Shown: in pieces, positions 24,636 to 32,969 of the stretch
Layout of the letters: each line of letters opens with the position of its first letter
How positions within the stretch are numbered: position 1 is the stretch's first letter
From: Pelagibius sp.
GTDB taxonomy: Bacteria > Pseudomonadota > Alphaproteobacteria > Kiloniellales > Kiloniellaceae
Reading direction: 5' to 3'
NCBI RefSeq assembly: GCF_028289705.1
Contig: NZ_JANQOI010000073.1
Coordinates: 1-38,681, forward strand
DNA length: 38,681 nucleotides
Position numbers and translations under genes: made by a program
The notes under the pieces: model-generated
Seen by the model: the letters and a program-made list of their open reading frames with translations, nothing else
Databases searched by the model: none
Told to the model about the DNA's origin: nothing

Positions 24636-25580
24636 CTACATCGCCGGCACGTTGAAGAGGCTCGAAACCGAGCGCTCGTCGCTGATCCGCTGCATGGCAT
24701 CGCCGATCAGCGGGGCGATGGAGATCTGGCGGATGTTCTGGGCCACCCGCACCGCCTCGGTCGCCTGGATGCTGTCGGTCATGACCAGCTCCTCCAAGGG
24801 GGAGGAGCTGACCCGGGCCACGGCCCCGCCGGACAGCACGCCATGGGTCACGTAGGCCGAAACCGCCGTGGCGCCGGCCTGCTTCAGGGCGACGGCGGCG
24901 TTGCACAGCGTGCCCGCCGAATCGACGATATCGTCCACCAGGATGCAGCGGCGGCCCTTCACGTCGCCGATGATGTTCATCACCTCGGAAACGCCGGCCC
25001 GTTCGCGGCGCTTATCGATGATCGCAAGGTCGGCGTCAAGCGGTTTGGCGATGGCCCGGGCCCGCACCACGCCGCCCACATCGGGGGAGACGATGGTCAG
25101 GTTGTCCTTGCCGTTGTGCTCCATGATGTCCTTGGTGAAGACCGGGGTGCCGAAGAGGTTGTCGGTGGGAATGTCGAAGAAGCCCTGGATCTGCCCGGCA
25201 TGGAGTTCCAGGGTCAGCACCCGGTCGGCCCCGGCGGAGGTGATCAGGTTGGCCACCAGCTTCGCCGAGATGGGGGTTCGGGGCGCCGACTTCCGATCCT
25301 GGCGGGCATAGCCGAAGTAGGGCAGGACCGCCGTGATGCGCCGCGCCGAGGCCCGCTTCAGGGCGTCGAGGGCGACCAGCAATTCCATCAGGTTGTCGTT
25401 GGCCGGGTAGGAGGTGGACTGGATGATGAACACATCCTCGCCGCGGACGTTCTCGTGGATCTCGACGAAGATCTCCATGTCCGAGAAGCGGCGCACGCTC
25501 GCCTTGGTCAGCTCAAGGTTCAGGAAAGCGGAAATCGCTTCGGCCAGCGGCCGATTGCTGTTTCCGGTCATGATTTTCAT
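24636..25580 (-). CDS. prs: Ribose-phosphate pyrophosphokinase
   Basis: Prs makes PRPP from ribose 5-phosphate and ATP for nucleotide, histidine and tryptophan synthesis. Class I motifs are intact: [20 protein letters not shown], the ATP-loop string [20 protein letters not shown] and the PRPP-binding loop [14 protein letters not shown]. The ATG at 25580 gives 314 aa, the normal length, with AGGGA upstream; an in-frame extension to 25679 is rejected as non-conserved. A gap of 241 bp separates it from the small 22-codon ORF upstream. Confidence 0.97.
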   Translation of the reverse strand: MKIMTGNSNRPLAEAISAFLNLELTKASVRRFSDMEIFVEIHENVRGEDVFIIQSTSYPANDNLMELLVALDALKRASARRITAVLPYFGYARQDRKSAPRTPISAKLVANLITSAGADRVLTLELHAGQIQGFFDIPTDNLFGTPVFTKDIMEHNGKDNLTIVSPDVGGVVRARAIAKPLDADLAIIDKRRERAGVSEVMNIIGDVKGRRCILVDDIVDSAGTLCNAAVALKQAGATAVSAYVTHGVLSGGAVARVSSSPLEELVMTDSIQATEAVRVAQNIRQISIAPLIGDAMQRISDERSVSSLFNVPAM

Positions 25581-25821
25581 AGCGGTATCCCTAGGGGCCT
25601 TTCGCAGGGAGCGGACGGGCGGGCACGGGACAGAGGAGCGCCAGACAACCATCCCCCGCGGCCCAGGCGGCGGGACCATATCAACGCCTCCGGGCCCTGT
25701 AAATCACCTTGGCGGGAGTTTGTGACGCTGCTTGAAAGCGCCGCAGATCACGCGAGGAGTTGCGCTTTTTCTTCGCCCTCAGGCTGCAGAAGCTGCCGCG
25801 TCCGAGGGGCTTTCCAAGCCC

Positions 25822-25890
25822 TCACATGAAAAAGCAGCTCGCCAGCAGGCCGAGCAGCAGGAACATCACGAAGAAGGCCAGGTGGGGCAT
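25822..25890 (-). CDS. Putative 22-aa membrane peptide
   Basis: An ATG at 25888-25890 with GAGAGGGAG shortly upstream opens 22 codons, MPHLAFFVMFLLLGLLASCF plus two residues, then TGA. Almost the whole peptide is one hydrophobic helix, and LLASC resembles a lipobox, although no mature part would remain. It lies 48 bp after the creatinase-like M24 gene in the same direction. The good ribosome site and clean hydrophobic reading suggest a real small membrane protein, but chance cannot be ruled out without homologs. Confidence 0.5.
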   Translation of the reverse strand: MPHLAFFVMFLLLGLLASCFFM

Positions 25891-25938
25891 CTGTCGCTCC
25901 CTCTCAGCGCGGGTCGGCGGCGGCCGCGAAAGACGGCG

Positions 25939-27090
25939 CTAGCGGCTTTCCAGCTCCAGGCCTGCCTTGGACAGCGGCTCGGGGCCCTGCTCGGTGACCA
26001 GGGAGGTCCGCCCCAGGGTCATGGCCACCCCGGCCTCGGAGTTGAAGATGATCATATGGCAGAAAACCACCATGCCCGGCGTGAAAACCGTGGGGTTGCC
26101 GGCATAGAGCATGGGCCAGTCCATCCAGGTCGGCGCGAAGGTGGTGCCCAGGGAGTAGCCGCAGGCATTGAGGCGGTATGCGGCATAGCCGGCCGCGTCC
26201 ATCACCCGGCCATGGGCGGCGAAGGCCTCGCCGTAGGTCTCGCCGGGGCGCAGCCGGTCTTCAACCGCCAGCAGGGCGTCCCGGGCGACGGCATGCATCT
26301 CCCGGTGCAATGGCAGCGGTTCGCCGATAGGCAGGGTGCGCATCATGGCGCCGTGGTAATGGCGGTAGGTCCCGGCCCATTCCAGGGTGAGCTGGTCCTG
26401 TGGGTCCAGGTGCCGCCGCCCCGAGTAGTAGCGGCAGAGCAGGGCGCCGGGGCCGGAGCCGATGATGAACTCGTTGCCCGGGTCGTCGCCGCCGCCGGCG
26501 AAGATGGCGCCGTGCATGGCCGCCAGGATGTCGCCCTCAAAAGCGCCGGGCCCGGCGGTCGCCAGCGCCGCCGCCCAGGCCGCGTCGGCCAGCTCCGCCG
26601 CCTTGCGGGCGTAGGCGATCTCCGCCGTGCTCTTCACGGCACGCAGCGCGGTCACCAGGGCAGAGGCGTCGTCGAGGCGGCAGAAGCCGTCGAGGGCGGC
26701 GTCCAGGCGCTTGCCGTTGGCGGCGGTCAGGCCATAGGCCTCGTACTCGACCCCCAGGCGTTTGCCGCGGCAGCCGGCCTCCTCGAGGATCGCGCGCAAT
26801 TCCTCGAAGGGCTTGGCCTCCGGCCCGTCCACCCAGATGCGGATGTCCTCGATCATCGAGGTCACCTGGGCCTGGCGCAGATCCGCGGAACGGGTCAGCA
26901 GGATCAGCCGGCCGTCGCCGCCCAGGTAGAGGCACTGGGCGAAGCAGTAGCCGAAAGTGTCGTAGCCGGTCAGGTAGTACATGGACTCCTGGCGGAACAT
27001 CAGCAGCCCGTCCAGGCCCTGCTCCTCCAGCAGCCGGCAGGTCTTGGCGCGGCGCTCGGCCAGTTCCTCTTCGGAAAAATGCAGGGGCAT
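25939..27090 (-). CDS. M24-fold protein, creatinase-like, metal ligands absent
   Basis: The 383-aa product has the two-domain layout of aminopeptidase P, prolidase and creatinase: an N-terminal creatinase domain (LLMFRQESMYYLTGYDTFGY, about residues 29-48) and a pita-bread domain from about 165. The five metal ligands of M24 peptidases appear replaced: the first Asp is Glu237, the second Asp is Ala248, the His is Tyr312 (CGYSLGTTF), and the two Glu are His345 and Gly360 or a neighbour. Creatinase and ectoine hydrolases also work without metal, so a C-N hydrolase on a small amide or guanidino compound is more likely than a peptidase. It lies 8 bp after pgeF. Confidence 0.85.
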   Translation of the reverse strand: MPLHFSEEELAERRAKTCRLLEEQGLDGLLMFRQESMYYLTGYDTFGYCFAQCLYLGGDGRLILLTRSADLRQAQVTSMIEDIRIWVDGPEAKPFEELRAILEEAGCRGKRLGVEYEAYGLTAANGKRLDAALDGFCRLDDASALVTALRAVKSTAEIAYARKAAELADAAWAAALATAGPGAFEGDILAAMHGAIFAGGGDDPGNEFIIGSGPGALLCRYYSGRRHLDPQDQLTLEWAGTYRHYHGAMMRTLPIGEPLPLHREMHAVARDALLAVEDRLRPGETYGEAFAAHGRVMDAAGYAAYRLNACGYSLGTTFAPTWMDWPMLYAGNPTVFTPGMVVFCHMIIFNSEAGVAMTLGRTSLVTEQGPEPLSKAGLELESR

Positions 27091-27098
27091 GGGGCGGG

Positions 27099-27866
27099 TC
27101 AGGGTTCCAGATAGATGGTGGAGAGGCCCCGGCCGTAGTCCCGCTCTTCGCGGTGGCAGGCGCGGCGGTAGCTGAAGAAGCGGTCCTCTTCGGCGCAGGT
27201 GTCGCAGGGCAGCGTATGGATCTCGCTGAGGCCGGCGGCGCCGAGGCGGCGGGCGACGTAACCCTTGAGGTCGAAGTGAAAGTGGCCCTCGCGCTTGCCG
27301 GGACAGAAGAAGTCGCCGTTGCGCGGGTCCTGCTCCAGGAAGGGGGTCGGAAACTCCGGCCCCACCTCGTAGGAGCGCTGGGAGATCGCCGGGCCGATGC
27401 CGGCGAGGATACGGGCGGGTTGGGCGCCCAGGGCGGCCATGGCGGAGACGGTGGCCTCCAGCACCCCGGTGAGGGCGCCTTTCCAGCCGGCATGGGCCGC
27501 CCCGACCACACCGGCCTCGGCGTCGGCCAGCAGCACCGGCACGCAGTCGGCGGTGAGGATGCCGAGGGCCAGACCCGGCTCGCGGGTCACCATGGCATCG
27601 GCCTTCGGCGCTTCGTCGCGGGCCCAGGGCTGGCGCACCTCCACCACATCGGGGGAGTGGACCTGGTAGGCGGTGACCAGACGGCCGTCTTCCAGATCGA
27701 TGCGGGCCATGGCGCGGCGGCGGTTCTCCGCTACATGGCCCTTGTCGTCGCCGGAGCCGAAACCGCAGTTCAGGCTGGCGAAGAGGCCTTCGCTCACCCC
27801 GCCGTTGCGGGAGAAGAAGGCATGGCGGACGGAGGGGGTTTCATTGAGGGCAGCAACGGTCAACAT
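27099..27866 (-). CDS. pgeF: Peptidoglycan editing factor / polyphenol oxidase family
   Basis: The YfiH/PgeF family hydrolyses wrongly built muropeptide precursors (L-Ser in place of L-Ala) and has been called a laccase-like oxidase. Metal ligands are visible as His in YQVHSPDVV, Cys in LTADCVPVLL and His in GAAHAGWKGAL. The start RHAFFSRNGGVSEGLFASLN is typical. The ATG at 27866 gives 255 aa; a GTG three codons earlier is possible, and no clear Shine-Dalgarno decides. It follows the MidA-like gene by 54 bp and precedes the M24-fold gene by 8 bp. Confidence 0.93.
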   Translation of the reverse strand: MLTVAALNETPSVRHAFFSRNGGVSEGLFASLNCGFGSGDDKGHVAENRRRAMARIDLEDGRLVTAYQVHSPDVVEVRQPWARDEAPKADAMVTREPGLALGILTADCVPVLLADAEAGVVGAAHAGWKGALTGVLEATVSAMAALGAQPARILAGIGPAISQRSYEVGPEFPTPFLEQDPRNGDFFCPGKREGHFHFDLKGYVARRLGAAGLSEIHTLPCDTCAEEDRFFSYRRACHREERDYGRGLSTIYLEP

Positions 27867-27920
27867 GGCCGGCACTCTAACGTCACGTCTGTTCGGGCGA
27901 TAGGGGGATTGCGGGCCTCT

Positions 27921-29030
27921 TCAATCGGCGCCGAAGCCCGCCGGCGGCGACAACCCGGGCGCAAGGCTTTCCGGGCTGACGAGGGCGAGGGCCTTGAACA
28001 GAGCGCCCATCTGCTGGGGCTCGACCAGCCGCTTCAAGGCCGCGTCGACCGTGGCGGCTTGCTCCGGCGCGGCGGCGGCCAACTGGGCGGCGCGCGTTTC
28101 GATCCCCAGCGCCTGCAGGAAGGGGCCCTGGTTCAACGGTCCGAAGGCGCGCGCGCCCTTGGCGGTCGCGGCTTCGGCGAGACTCTGGAAGTCGACGTGG
28201 GCGGTGAGATCGGCCCATCCGGGCTCCTGCAGGACGTCCTGCCGCTGGTGTCGGTGCAGCGCCTGCAGGGTCGGACCCGGGCGCGACTCGGCGGGACCGT
28301 AGTCGACGATCAGCGCCGCGCCGGGATGCCGCGCCAGGTGGTCGCCCAGAAAGGCCGCCAGGCTGAGGCCGGCCGGGCAGATCTCCACCAGACTGCCGGT
28401 CGCGGCCTCGCGCAGCGGGGCCGGGACCAGGGCCGCATTGAGGGGGCTGGGCGGCGCCAGGCCGAAGGCGAGGGAGCGGCCGTCCTCCCCCAGGACCACC
28501 AGGCGCTCGGCCCAGCCGTCCTCCCTGCGTTCGAACTGGCGCACCGGCAGGGCGTCGAAGAACTCGTTGGCGATCAGCAGCAGCGGGGCCTCCGGCAGTT
28601 CGGCCAGGGATTCGATCCAGGTGACCTCGTGGGCGCCGAGCGCCCTGCCCTGGGCGTCGCGCAGCGCGGGGCTCGCCTCCAGCAGATGGAGGTCCATGGC
28701 GGCGGGAAAGCCGGGGACCCTGGCGGTGGCGCGCAGGGCATCGGCCATCAGGCTGCCGCGCCCCGGGCCCAGCTCCACCAGCAGGCAGGGGGAGGGGCTG
28801 CCCAGGCGCTGCCAGGCATCGGCGCACCACAGGCCCAGCAGTTCGCCGAACATCTGGCTGATCTCCGGCGCCGTGACGAAGTCGCCGCCCTGCTCCGAGG
28901 GGGCGCCGAAGGGATCGCCGGTCATGTAGTAGCCGTGGACCGGATGGGTCAGGCAGAGGCGCATGTAGTCGGCGACGGTCAGCGGGCCCTGTTGCCCGAT
29001 CCGCCTCACAAGCTCTTCGGTCAGGGACAT
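27921..29030 (-). CDS. Class I SAM-dependent methyltransferase, MidA/NDUFAF7 family
   Basis: The 369-aa product belongs to the DUF185 family; the mitochondrial relative NDUFAF7/MidA methylates an arginine of complex I subunit NDUFS2. Family strings are DYMRLCLTHPVHGYYMTGDP near residues 21-40, GDFVTAPEISQMFGELLGLW (49-68), and the SAM loop LLVELGPGRGSLM. Later, YGPAESRPGPTLQALHRH is also typical. A complex I role here is inferred from the eukaryotic homolog. It sits 13 bp after lgt and ahead of pgeF, the usual alphaproteobacterial order. Confidence 0.93.
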   Translation of the reverse strand: MSLTEELVRRIGQQGPLTVADYMRLCLTHPVHGYYMTGDPFGAPSEQGGDFVTAPEISQMFGELLGLWCADAWQRLGSPSPCLLVELGPGRGSLMADALRATARVPGFPAAMDLHLLEASPALRDAQGRALGAHEVTWIESLAELPEAPLLLIANEFFDALPVRQFERREDGWAERLVVLGEDGRSLAFGLAPPSPLNAALVPAPLREAATGSLVEICPAGLSLAAFLGDHLARHPGAALIVDYGPAESRPGPTLQALHRHQRQDVLQEPGWADLTAHVDFQSLAEAATAKGARAFGPLNQGPFLQALGIETRAAQLAAAAPEQAATVDAALKRLVEPQQMGALFKALALVSPESLAPGLSPPAGFGAD

Positions 29031-29043
29031 GGGCGGCGGAGCG

Positions 29044-29874
29044 TCAGGCGCGGCGCCGCAGCGCCCAGATCGTCACCCAGAGCCCGACCAGGAACATGGG
29101 CAGGGAGAGCAACTGGCCCATGGTCAGCCCCTGGATGATGAAACCCAGGTAGCTGTCCGGCTCCCGGAACAGCTCGGCGGTGCTGCGGGTGACGGCATAG
29201 CCCATCATGAAGACGCCGGAGATGAGGCCGGTGCGCTGCAGGGCGCCGCGGCGCACCATGATGTAGAGCACCAGGAACAGCAGCAGGCCCTCCAAGAGGG
29301 CCTCGTAGATCTGGCTGGGGTGGCGCGGGATGGGGCCGGCTTCGGGATGGGGAAAGACCATGGCCCAGGGCACGGAGGAGGCATCGGCGGGGCGGCCGAA
29401 AAGCTCTCCGTTGATGAAGTTTGCGATGCGCCCGAGGAAGAGGCCGATGGGGGTGGCGGCGCCGACGATGTCGGAGAGGGTGAAATAGCTGACCCCGCGG
29501 CTGCGGGTGAACAGCAGGATGGCGGCCAGCACCCCCAGCATGCCGCCGTGAAAGCTCATGCCCCCTTGCCAGATCACCAGGATCTCCAGGGGGTTCTGCA
29601 GGTAGTAGCCGGGCTTGTAGAACAGCACGTAGCCGAGGCGCCCGCCGAGCACCACGCCCAGTGTCGCCCAGAGCAGGAAGTCGTCGAAATCGACGGGCTT
29701 CAGGCGCTGCGGCGGCAGCTTGGTCATCCAGCGGCAGTAAAGCCAGGCCAGCAGCAGCCCGGCGATATAGGCCAGGGCGTACCAGCGGATGTCGAAGATC
29801 CAGATGCTGAAGGCCACATCGTCGAAATTCGGGAACTGCAGCACCAGAAAGGCGGAAAGCTCGGACAGCGCCAT
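29044..29874 (-). CDS. lgt: Prolipoprotein diacylglyceryl transferase
   Basis: Lgt moves a diacylglyceryl group from phosphatidylglycerol to the lipobox cysteine of prolipoproteins, the first step of lipoprotein maturation in the inner membrane. The 276-aa protein has about seven hydrophobic helices, the motifs GGRLGYVLFY and MSFHGGMLG and the Lgt signature GRIANFINGELFGRP, and a normal length. It heads the lgt-MidA-pgeF run. Several probable lipoproteins in this window (at 13.6, 19.5 and 20.1 kb) would be its substrates. Confidence 0.97.
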   Translation of the reverse strand: MALSELSAFLVLQFPNFDDVAFSIWIFDIRWYALAYIAGLLLAWLYCRWMTKLPPQRLKPVDFDDFLLWATLGVVLGGRLGYVLFYKPGYYLQNPLEILVIWQGGMSFHGGMLGVLAAILLFTRSRGVSYFTLSDIVGAATPIGLFLGRIANFINGELFGRPADASSVPWAMVFPHPEAGPIPRHPSQIYEALLEGLLLFLVLYIMVRRGALQRTGLISGVFMMGYAVTRSTAELFREPDSYLGFIIQGLTMGQLLSLPMFLVGLWVTIWALRRRA

Positions 29875-29943
29875 GAAGCCTCAGAGTCTGACTCGAAACG
29901 AGTGATGTGAATTCGATGGTTTGCCGACGCCGCCCCGCCCCGC

Positions 29944-30033
29944 ATCGTCACCCTCGGGCTTGTCCCGAGGGTCCATGGATAGAGCGAGACCGGGACCGCC
30001 ATGGATTGCCGGAACAAGTCCGGCAATGACGGC
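29944..30033. repeat. Double-hairpin intergenic repeat, copy B
   Basis: Same orientation and almost the same sequence as copy A: ACCCTCGGG/CCCGAGGGT, then ATTGCCGGA/TCCGGCAAT. Similarity to copy A extends weakly about 50 bp to the left and 30 bp to the right (GGGAACCCTTTGGCGGA versus GGGGACCCTTTGTCGGA). It lies between hldD and lgt, both on the minus strand, close to the lgt start. Confidence 0.88.
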
Positions 30034-30092
30034 TTGGGGGGCCGGAGAGCGGGGACCCTTTGTCGGACAAAGTCTCATTTGAGATCGGATGT

Positions 30093-31076
30093 TCAGCAGT
30101 AGGGGTCCGGTTTGACCAGGAAGTCTTTCACGTAGCGGGCCACGCCGGCTTCCAGGTCGGTGAAGGGCTTGTCGTATCCGGCGGCCCGCAGGCGCGCCAT
30201 CTTGGCTTCGGTGAAGTACTGGTACTTATCACGGATGGCTTCCGGCGTCGGCACGTAGCGGATGTTCTCCGGGCGCTCCATGGCGGCGAAGACGGCGCGC
30301 GCCAGGTCGGCGAAGCTGCGCGCCTGGCCGGTGCCGACGTTGAAGAGACCGTTGACTGCGGAATTGTCCAGCAGCCAGAGCATCACATCCACACAGTCGC
30401 CGACCCAGATGAAGTCGCGCAGCTGCCCGCCGTCGGGGTAGTCGGGGTGGTGCGACTGGAACAGCTTGGCCGGCTCGCCGCGACTGAGCTGGCCGTAGAG
30501 GTGCCAGGCGACGCTGGCCTGGCCGCCCTTGTGATACTCGTTGGGGCCGTAGACGTTGAAGAACTTGAGCCCGGCCCACTGCGGCGGCGCGGGGGAATCC
30601 GTGGCGAGGCGGCGCGCGACCCAGCGGTCGAAGAGGTGCTTGCTCCAGCCATAGCCGTTCATCGGCCGCAGGCGCGCCAGGTGGCCGCGCCCGGCGTCGT
30701 CGTCGAAGCCCTCGGCGCCGTCGCCGTAGGTGGCCGCCGAGGAGGCGTAGATCAGCGGAATCTCTTCACGGCTGCAGTGGTCCCAGAGCACCTTGGAGAG
30801 GCGGAAGTTGTTGGCCAGCAGGGCGTCGCCGTCGCTCTCCGTGGTGGTGGAGATGGCGCCCATGTGGAAGACGCCGGTGAGGCGCCCCTCGGCCCAGCGC
30901 AAGAAGTCCGGCATCTCCTCAGGCGGGATCACGTCCTCGACTTCGTGGTGGGCCAGGTTGCGCCACTTGTCCCCGGTCCCCAGGCGGTCGCAGACGATCA
31001 CCGCCTCGCCGCGCTCGGCCAGCGCCGCGACCAGATTGGAGCCGATGAAACCGGCACCGCCGGTGACCAGGAGCAT
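30093..31076 (-). CDS. hldD: ADP-glyceromanno-heptose 6-epimerase
   Basis: HldD (RfaD) converts ADP-D-glycero-D-manno-heptose to the L-glycero form for the inner core of lipopolysaccharide. The extended SDR features are clear: TGGAGFIG at residues 5-12 for NADP binding, and the catalytic YGWSK at 142-146. FFNVYGPNEYHKGGQASVA and LRDFIWVGDCVDVMLWLL are typical of the family. The start at 31076 has AAAGGAC upstream and gives 327 aa; the long in-frame extension to 31382 overlaps the PstS-like gene and is not protein-like. Confidence 0.95.
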   Translation of the reverse strand: MLLVTGGAGFIGSNLVAALAERGEAVIVCDRLGTGDKWRNLAHHEVEDVIPPEEMPDFLRWAEGRLTGVFHMGAISTTTESDGDALLANNFRLSKVLWDHCSREEIPLIYASSAATYGDGAEGFDDDAGRGHLARLRPMNGYGWSKHLFDRWVARRLATDSPAPPQWAGLKFFNVYGPNEYHKGGQASVAWHLYGQLSRGEPAKLFQSHHPDYPDGGQLRDFIWVGDCVDVMLWLLDNSAVNGLFNVGTGQARSFADLARAVFAAMERPENIRYVPTPEAIRDKYQYFTEAKMARLRAAGYDKPFTDLEAGVARYVKDFLVKPDPYC

Positions 31077-31194
31077 CTGCGGGGCGTCCTTTGCCGCGAA
31101 ATCAAAGCCCCACCGAAGGGAAGGGCGCCTCCTTATAGGGGGGCGGCGGAGCGCTCTGCAAGTCCGCCCAGAGCCCAGCCCGCGGCGCGGTGGC

Positions 31195-32244
31195 CTACAT
31201 CTGCAACGCCGACAGGCGGGCCGCCGCGTCGGCCAGGATTGCCCGTTCGGGCGGCGGCAGCGGCACCAGGCCGCGCCTGACGAGATAGCCGCCGGGCCCC
31301 GCTGCCGTCTCGCCCGCCAGTTCCTTGGCGTAGTCGCGAAGTCCCGGAATGACGCCGAGGTTCTCCCGCTTGACATAGGCATAGACGGGCCGCGCCAGCG
31401 AGTAGCGGCCCGCGGCGATGCTCTCGGCGCTGGGCGCGATACCGTCGATGGCGATGCCCTGCAGGAGAGCGGCGTTCTGCTGCAAGAGGGTGAACCCGAA
31501 GAGGCCCAGGCTATCCGGCCTGGCCTGCAGCATTTGCAAGCCCGCCTCGTCCATGGCCGCCACTTCGGTGAAGCCGCCGTCGGCCCGCAGGCTCTGGCCG
31601 AAGGCGGAAAGCGCGTCCCCGCTCAGGGACCGAAGCCCCGGAAACGCGCGCGCCGCCGGGACCATCGCCATCTCGCCGAAGGCGCTGCGCACGGCGCTGA
31701 TCGCCGGCGGTCCGTAGACCTGGATGGCCTTGACCGGCAACGAGAAGTCGATGTCGCTCCACAGTCTGTAGGGATTGTCCGTGAGCTGCCCGTTGATGGG
31801 GACCTGCCGCGCGAGGGCGAGGAAGATCTGCCGGCGTGTCAGGGCCAGCGATGCGCCGCGGCGCGCCTTCGCCAGGACCACGGCCTGATGGCCGAGCTTC
31901 AGCTCGCTCAGGGTGATGCCGCGGCGCCGGCAGGCCTCATACTCCGCGCGCGTCATCCGCCGGGTGGCGGTGGCGATGTCCGGATGCTCCGGCCCAACGC
32001 CTTCGCAGAACAGGGCGAAGCCGCGCGCGGCTTCGCTGCGTTCGACCACCGGCGTGACGAAGGCGGTTGTTTGACTGAAGGTTTCGGACACCGCCACGGC
32101 CAGCGGAAAGACCGCCGCCGGGCTTACGACGTGGATGCGCTGGCGCTCGCCGGCCATGGCGCTCGCGGCGCTGCCGGTAAGCGCCAGCAGGGCCAGGAAA
32201 ACGCGCCAACACGGCCTACGTTTGCGGATTCCCCCCTTGGTCAT
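31195..32244 (-). CDS. PstS-like substrate-binding protein, orphan
   Basis: The 349-aa protein has a signal peptide of about 31 residues (RVFLALLALTGSAASAMA) and reads as a PstS-type periplasmic binding protein: HVVSPAAVFPLAVAVSETFS, ATATRRMTRAEYEACRRRGI, VYGPPAISAVRSAFGEMAMV and, near the C-terminus, RYSLARPVYAYVKRENLGVI. The SxA/ETR-type phosphate contact pattern is not clearly conserved, so the ligand may not be phosphate. No pstCAB or phoU genes are in the window. It is divergent from the UbiK-like gene with 161 bp between starts. Confidence 0.8.
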   Translation of the reverse strand: MTKGGIRKRRPCWRVFLALLALTGSAASAMAGERQRIHVVSPAAVFPLAVAVSETFSQTTAFVTPVVERSEAARGFALFCEGVGPEHPDIATATRRMTRAEYEACRRRGITLSELKLGHQAVVLAKARRGASLALTRRQIFLALARQVPINGQLTDNPYRLWSDIDFSLPVKAIQVYGPPAISAVRSAFGEMAMVPAARAFPGLRSLSGDALSAFGQSLRADGGFTEVAAMDEAGLQMLQARPDSLGLFGFTLLQQNAALLQGIAIDGIAPSAESIAAGRYSLARPVYAYVKRENLGVIPGLRDYAKELAGETAAGPGGYLVRRGLVPLPPPERAILADAAARLSALQM

Positions 32245-32405
32245 GCTCTGCCTTGTCTTTCCCCCAAATGCGGCCCTAGATGCGGCCCCCGGTGCGGCAA
32301 AGTGAAGCCTTTACCGGGGCGCTGCGCAAGGCGGCGGTTGTGGCGGCCCGGGGCGGCGGTCATAGTGGGTGGACGGTTCGACCCTTGCGCTGGAAGGACT
32401 CCGCA

Positions 32406-32765
32406 ATGCAAAGCCAGACCAAGATCCTCGACGACTTCGCCCGCGTGGCCAGCGGCGCCATGGGCGTGGCCGCGGGTGTACGCGGCGAGGTGGAGGCGCG
32501 GATCCGCGAACAGCTCGAACGCCTGTTGACGCAGATGGACGTGGTGCCGCGCGAGGAGTTCGACGCCATGAAGGCCGTGGCGGTGGCCGCGCGCGAAGAG
32601 CAGGAGGCCCTATCGGCCAAGGTCGCGGCCCTCGAAACCCGCCTGGCGGCCCTGGAAGCGGCAGCGAAGAAAACCGGCGGCGGAGGCAAGGCGAAGGCGG
32701 CTTCCAAGCAAGCGGCCGAAAGCGAGTCCAAGGACAGCAACGGCGCCGAACGGGCCGGCGGCTGA
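32406..32765 (+). CDS. UbiK-like accessory factor (BMFP domain)
   Basis: UbiK binds UbiJ and lipids and is needed for efficient ubiquinone synthesis under air. This 119-aa protein has the short BMFP/DUF526 helix pair: KILDDFARVASGAMGVAAGV, then MDVVPREEFDAMKAVAVAAR and the coiled coil LSAKVAALETRLAALEAAAK. The tail after about residue 90 is Lys/Ala/Ser rich and looks disordered, making it longer than enterobacterial UbiK. GGAAGGA lies upstream of the ATG. It is the only plus-strand gene near 32.4 kb, with the YbjN and proC genes downstream after a 204-bp gap. Confidence 0.85.
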   Translation: MQSQTKILDDFARVASGAMGVAAGVRGEVEARIREQLERLLTQMDVVPREEFDAMKAVAVAAREEQEALSAKVAALETRLAALEAAAKKTGGGGKAKAASKQAAESESKDSNGAERAGG

Positions 32766-32969
32766 CCGGCACCGGCCGCCCGCCGGATCGGCGCCGCTCT
32801 CGTCCACAGCTTTCTGTTTTCCACACCGCATTGCGGGAATTCCCTTGTTGCACAGCGGAATCGAATAAGGCACGCTATATCTGGTAGCGGCGGCGTCGCA
32901 TAATTCCATATATCGGGGCGCGTGAGGCGCTGGAGCCCTGCCACTGCCAACCGAAGAGGCTGCGTCGAC

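Noticed and set aside
25581-25821. Possible tRNA or small RNA in the gap upstream of prs
   Set aside because: No cloverleaf, T-loop or clear stem set could be built by eye.
27153-29138. A 661-codon plus-strand open frame
   Set aside because: It is antisense to pgeF, the MidA-like gene and part of lgt, all with clear family motifs; its composition is that of a shadow frame.
32835-32844. GGGAATTCCC palindrome before the YbjN gene
   Set aside because: It is a 10-bp perfect palindrome, but its arms do not extend and no second copy or promoter alignment supports a role.
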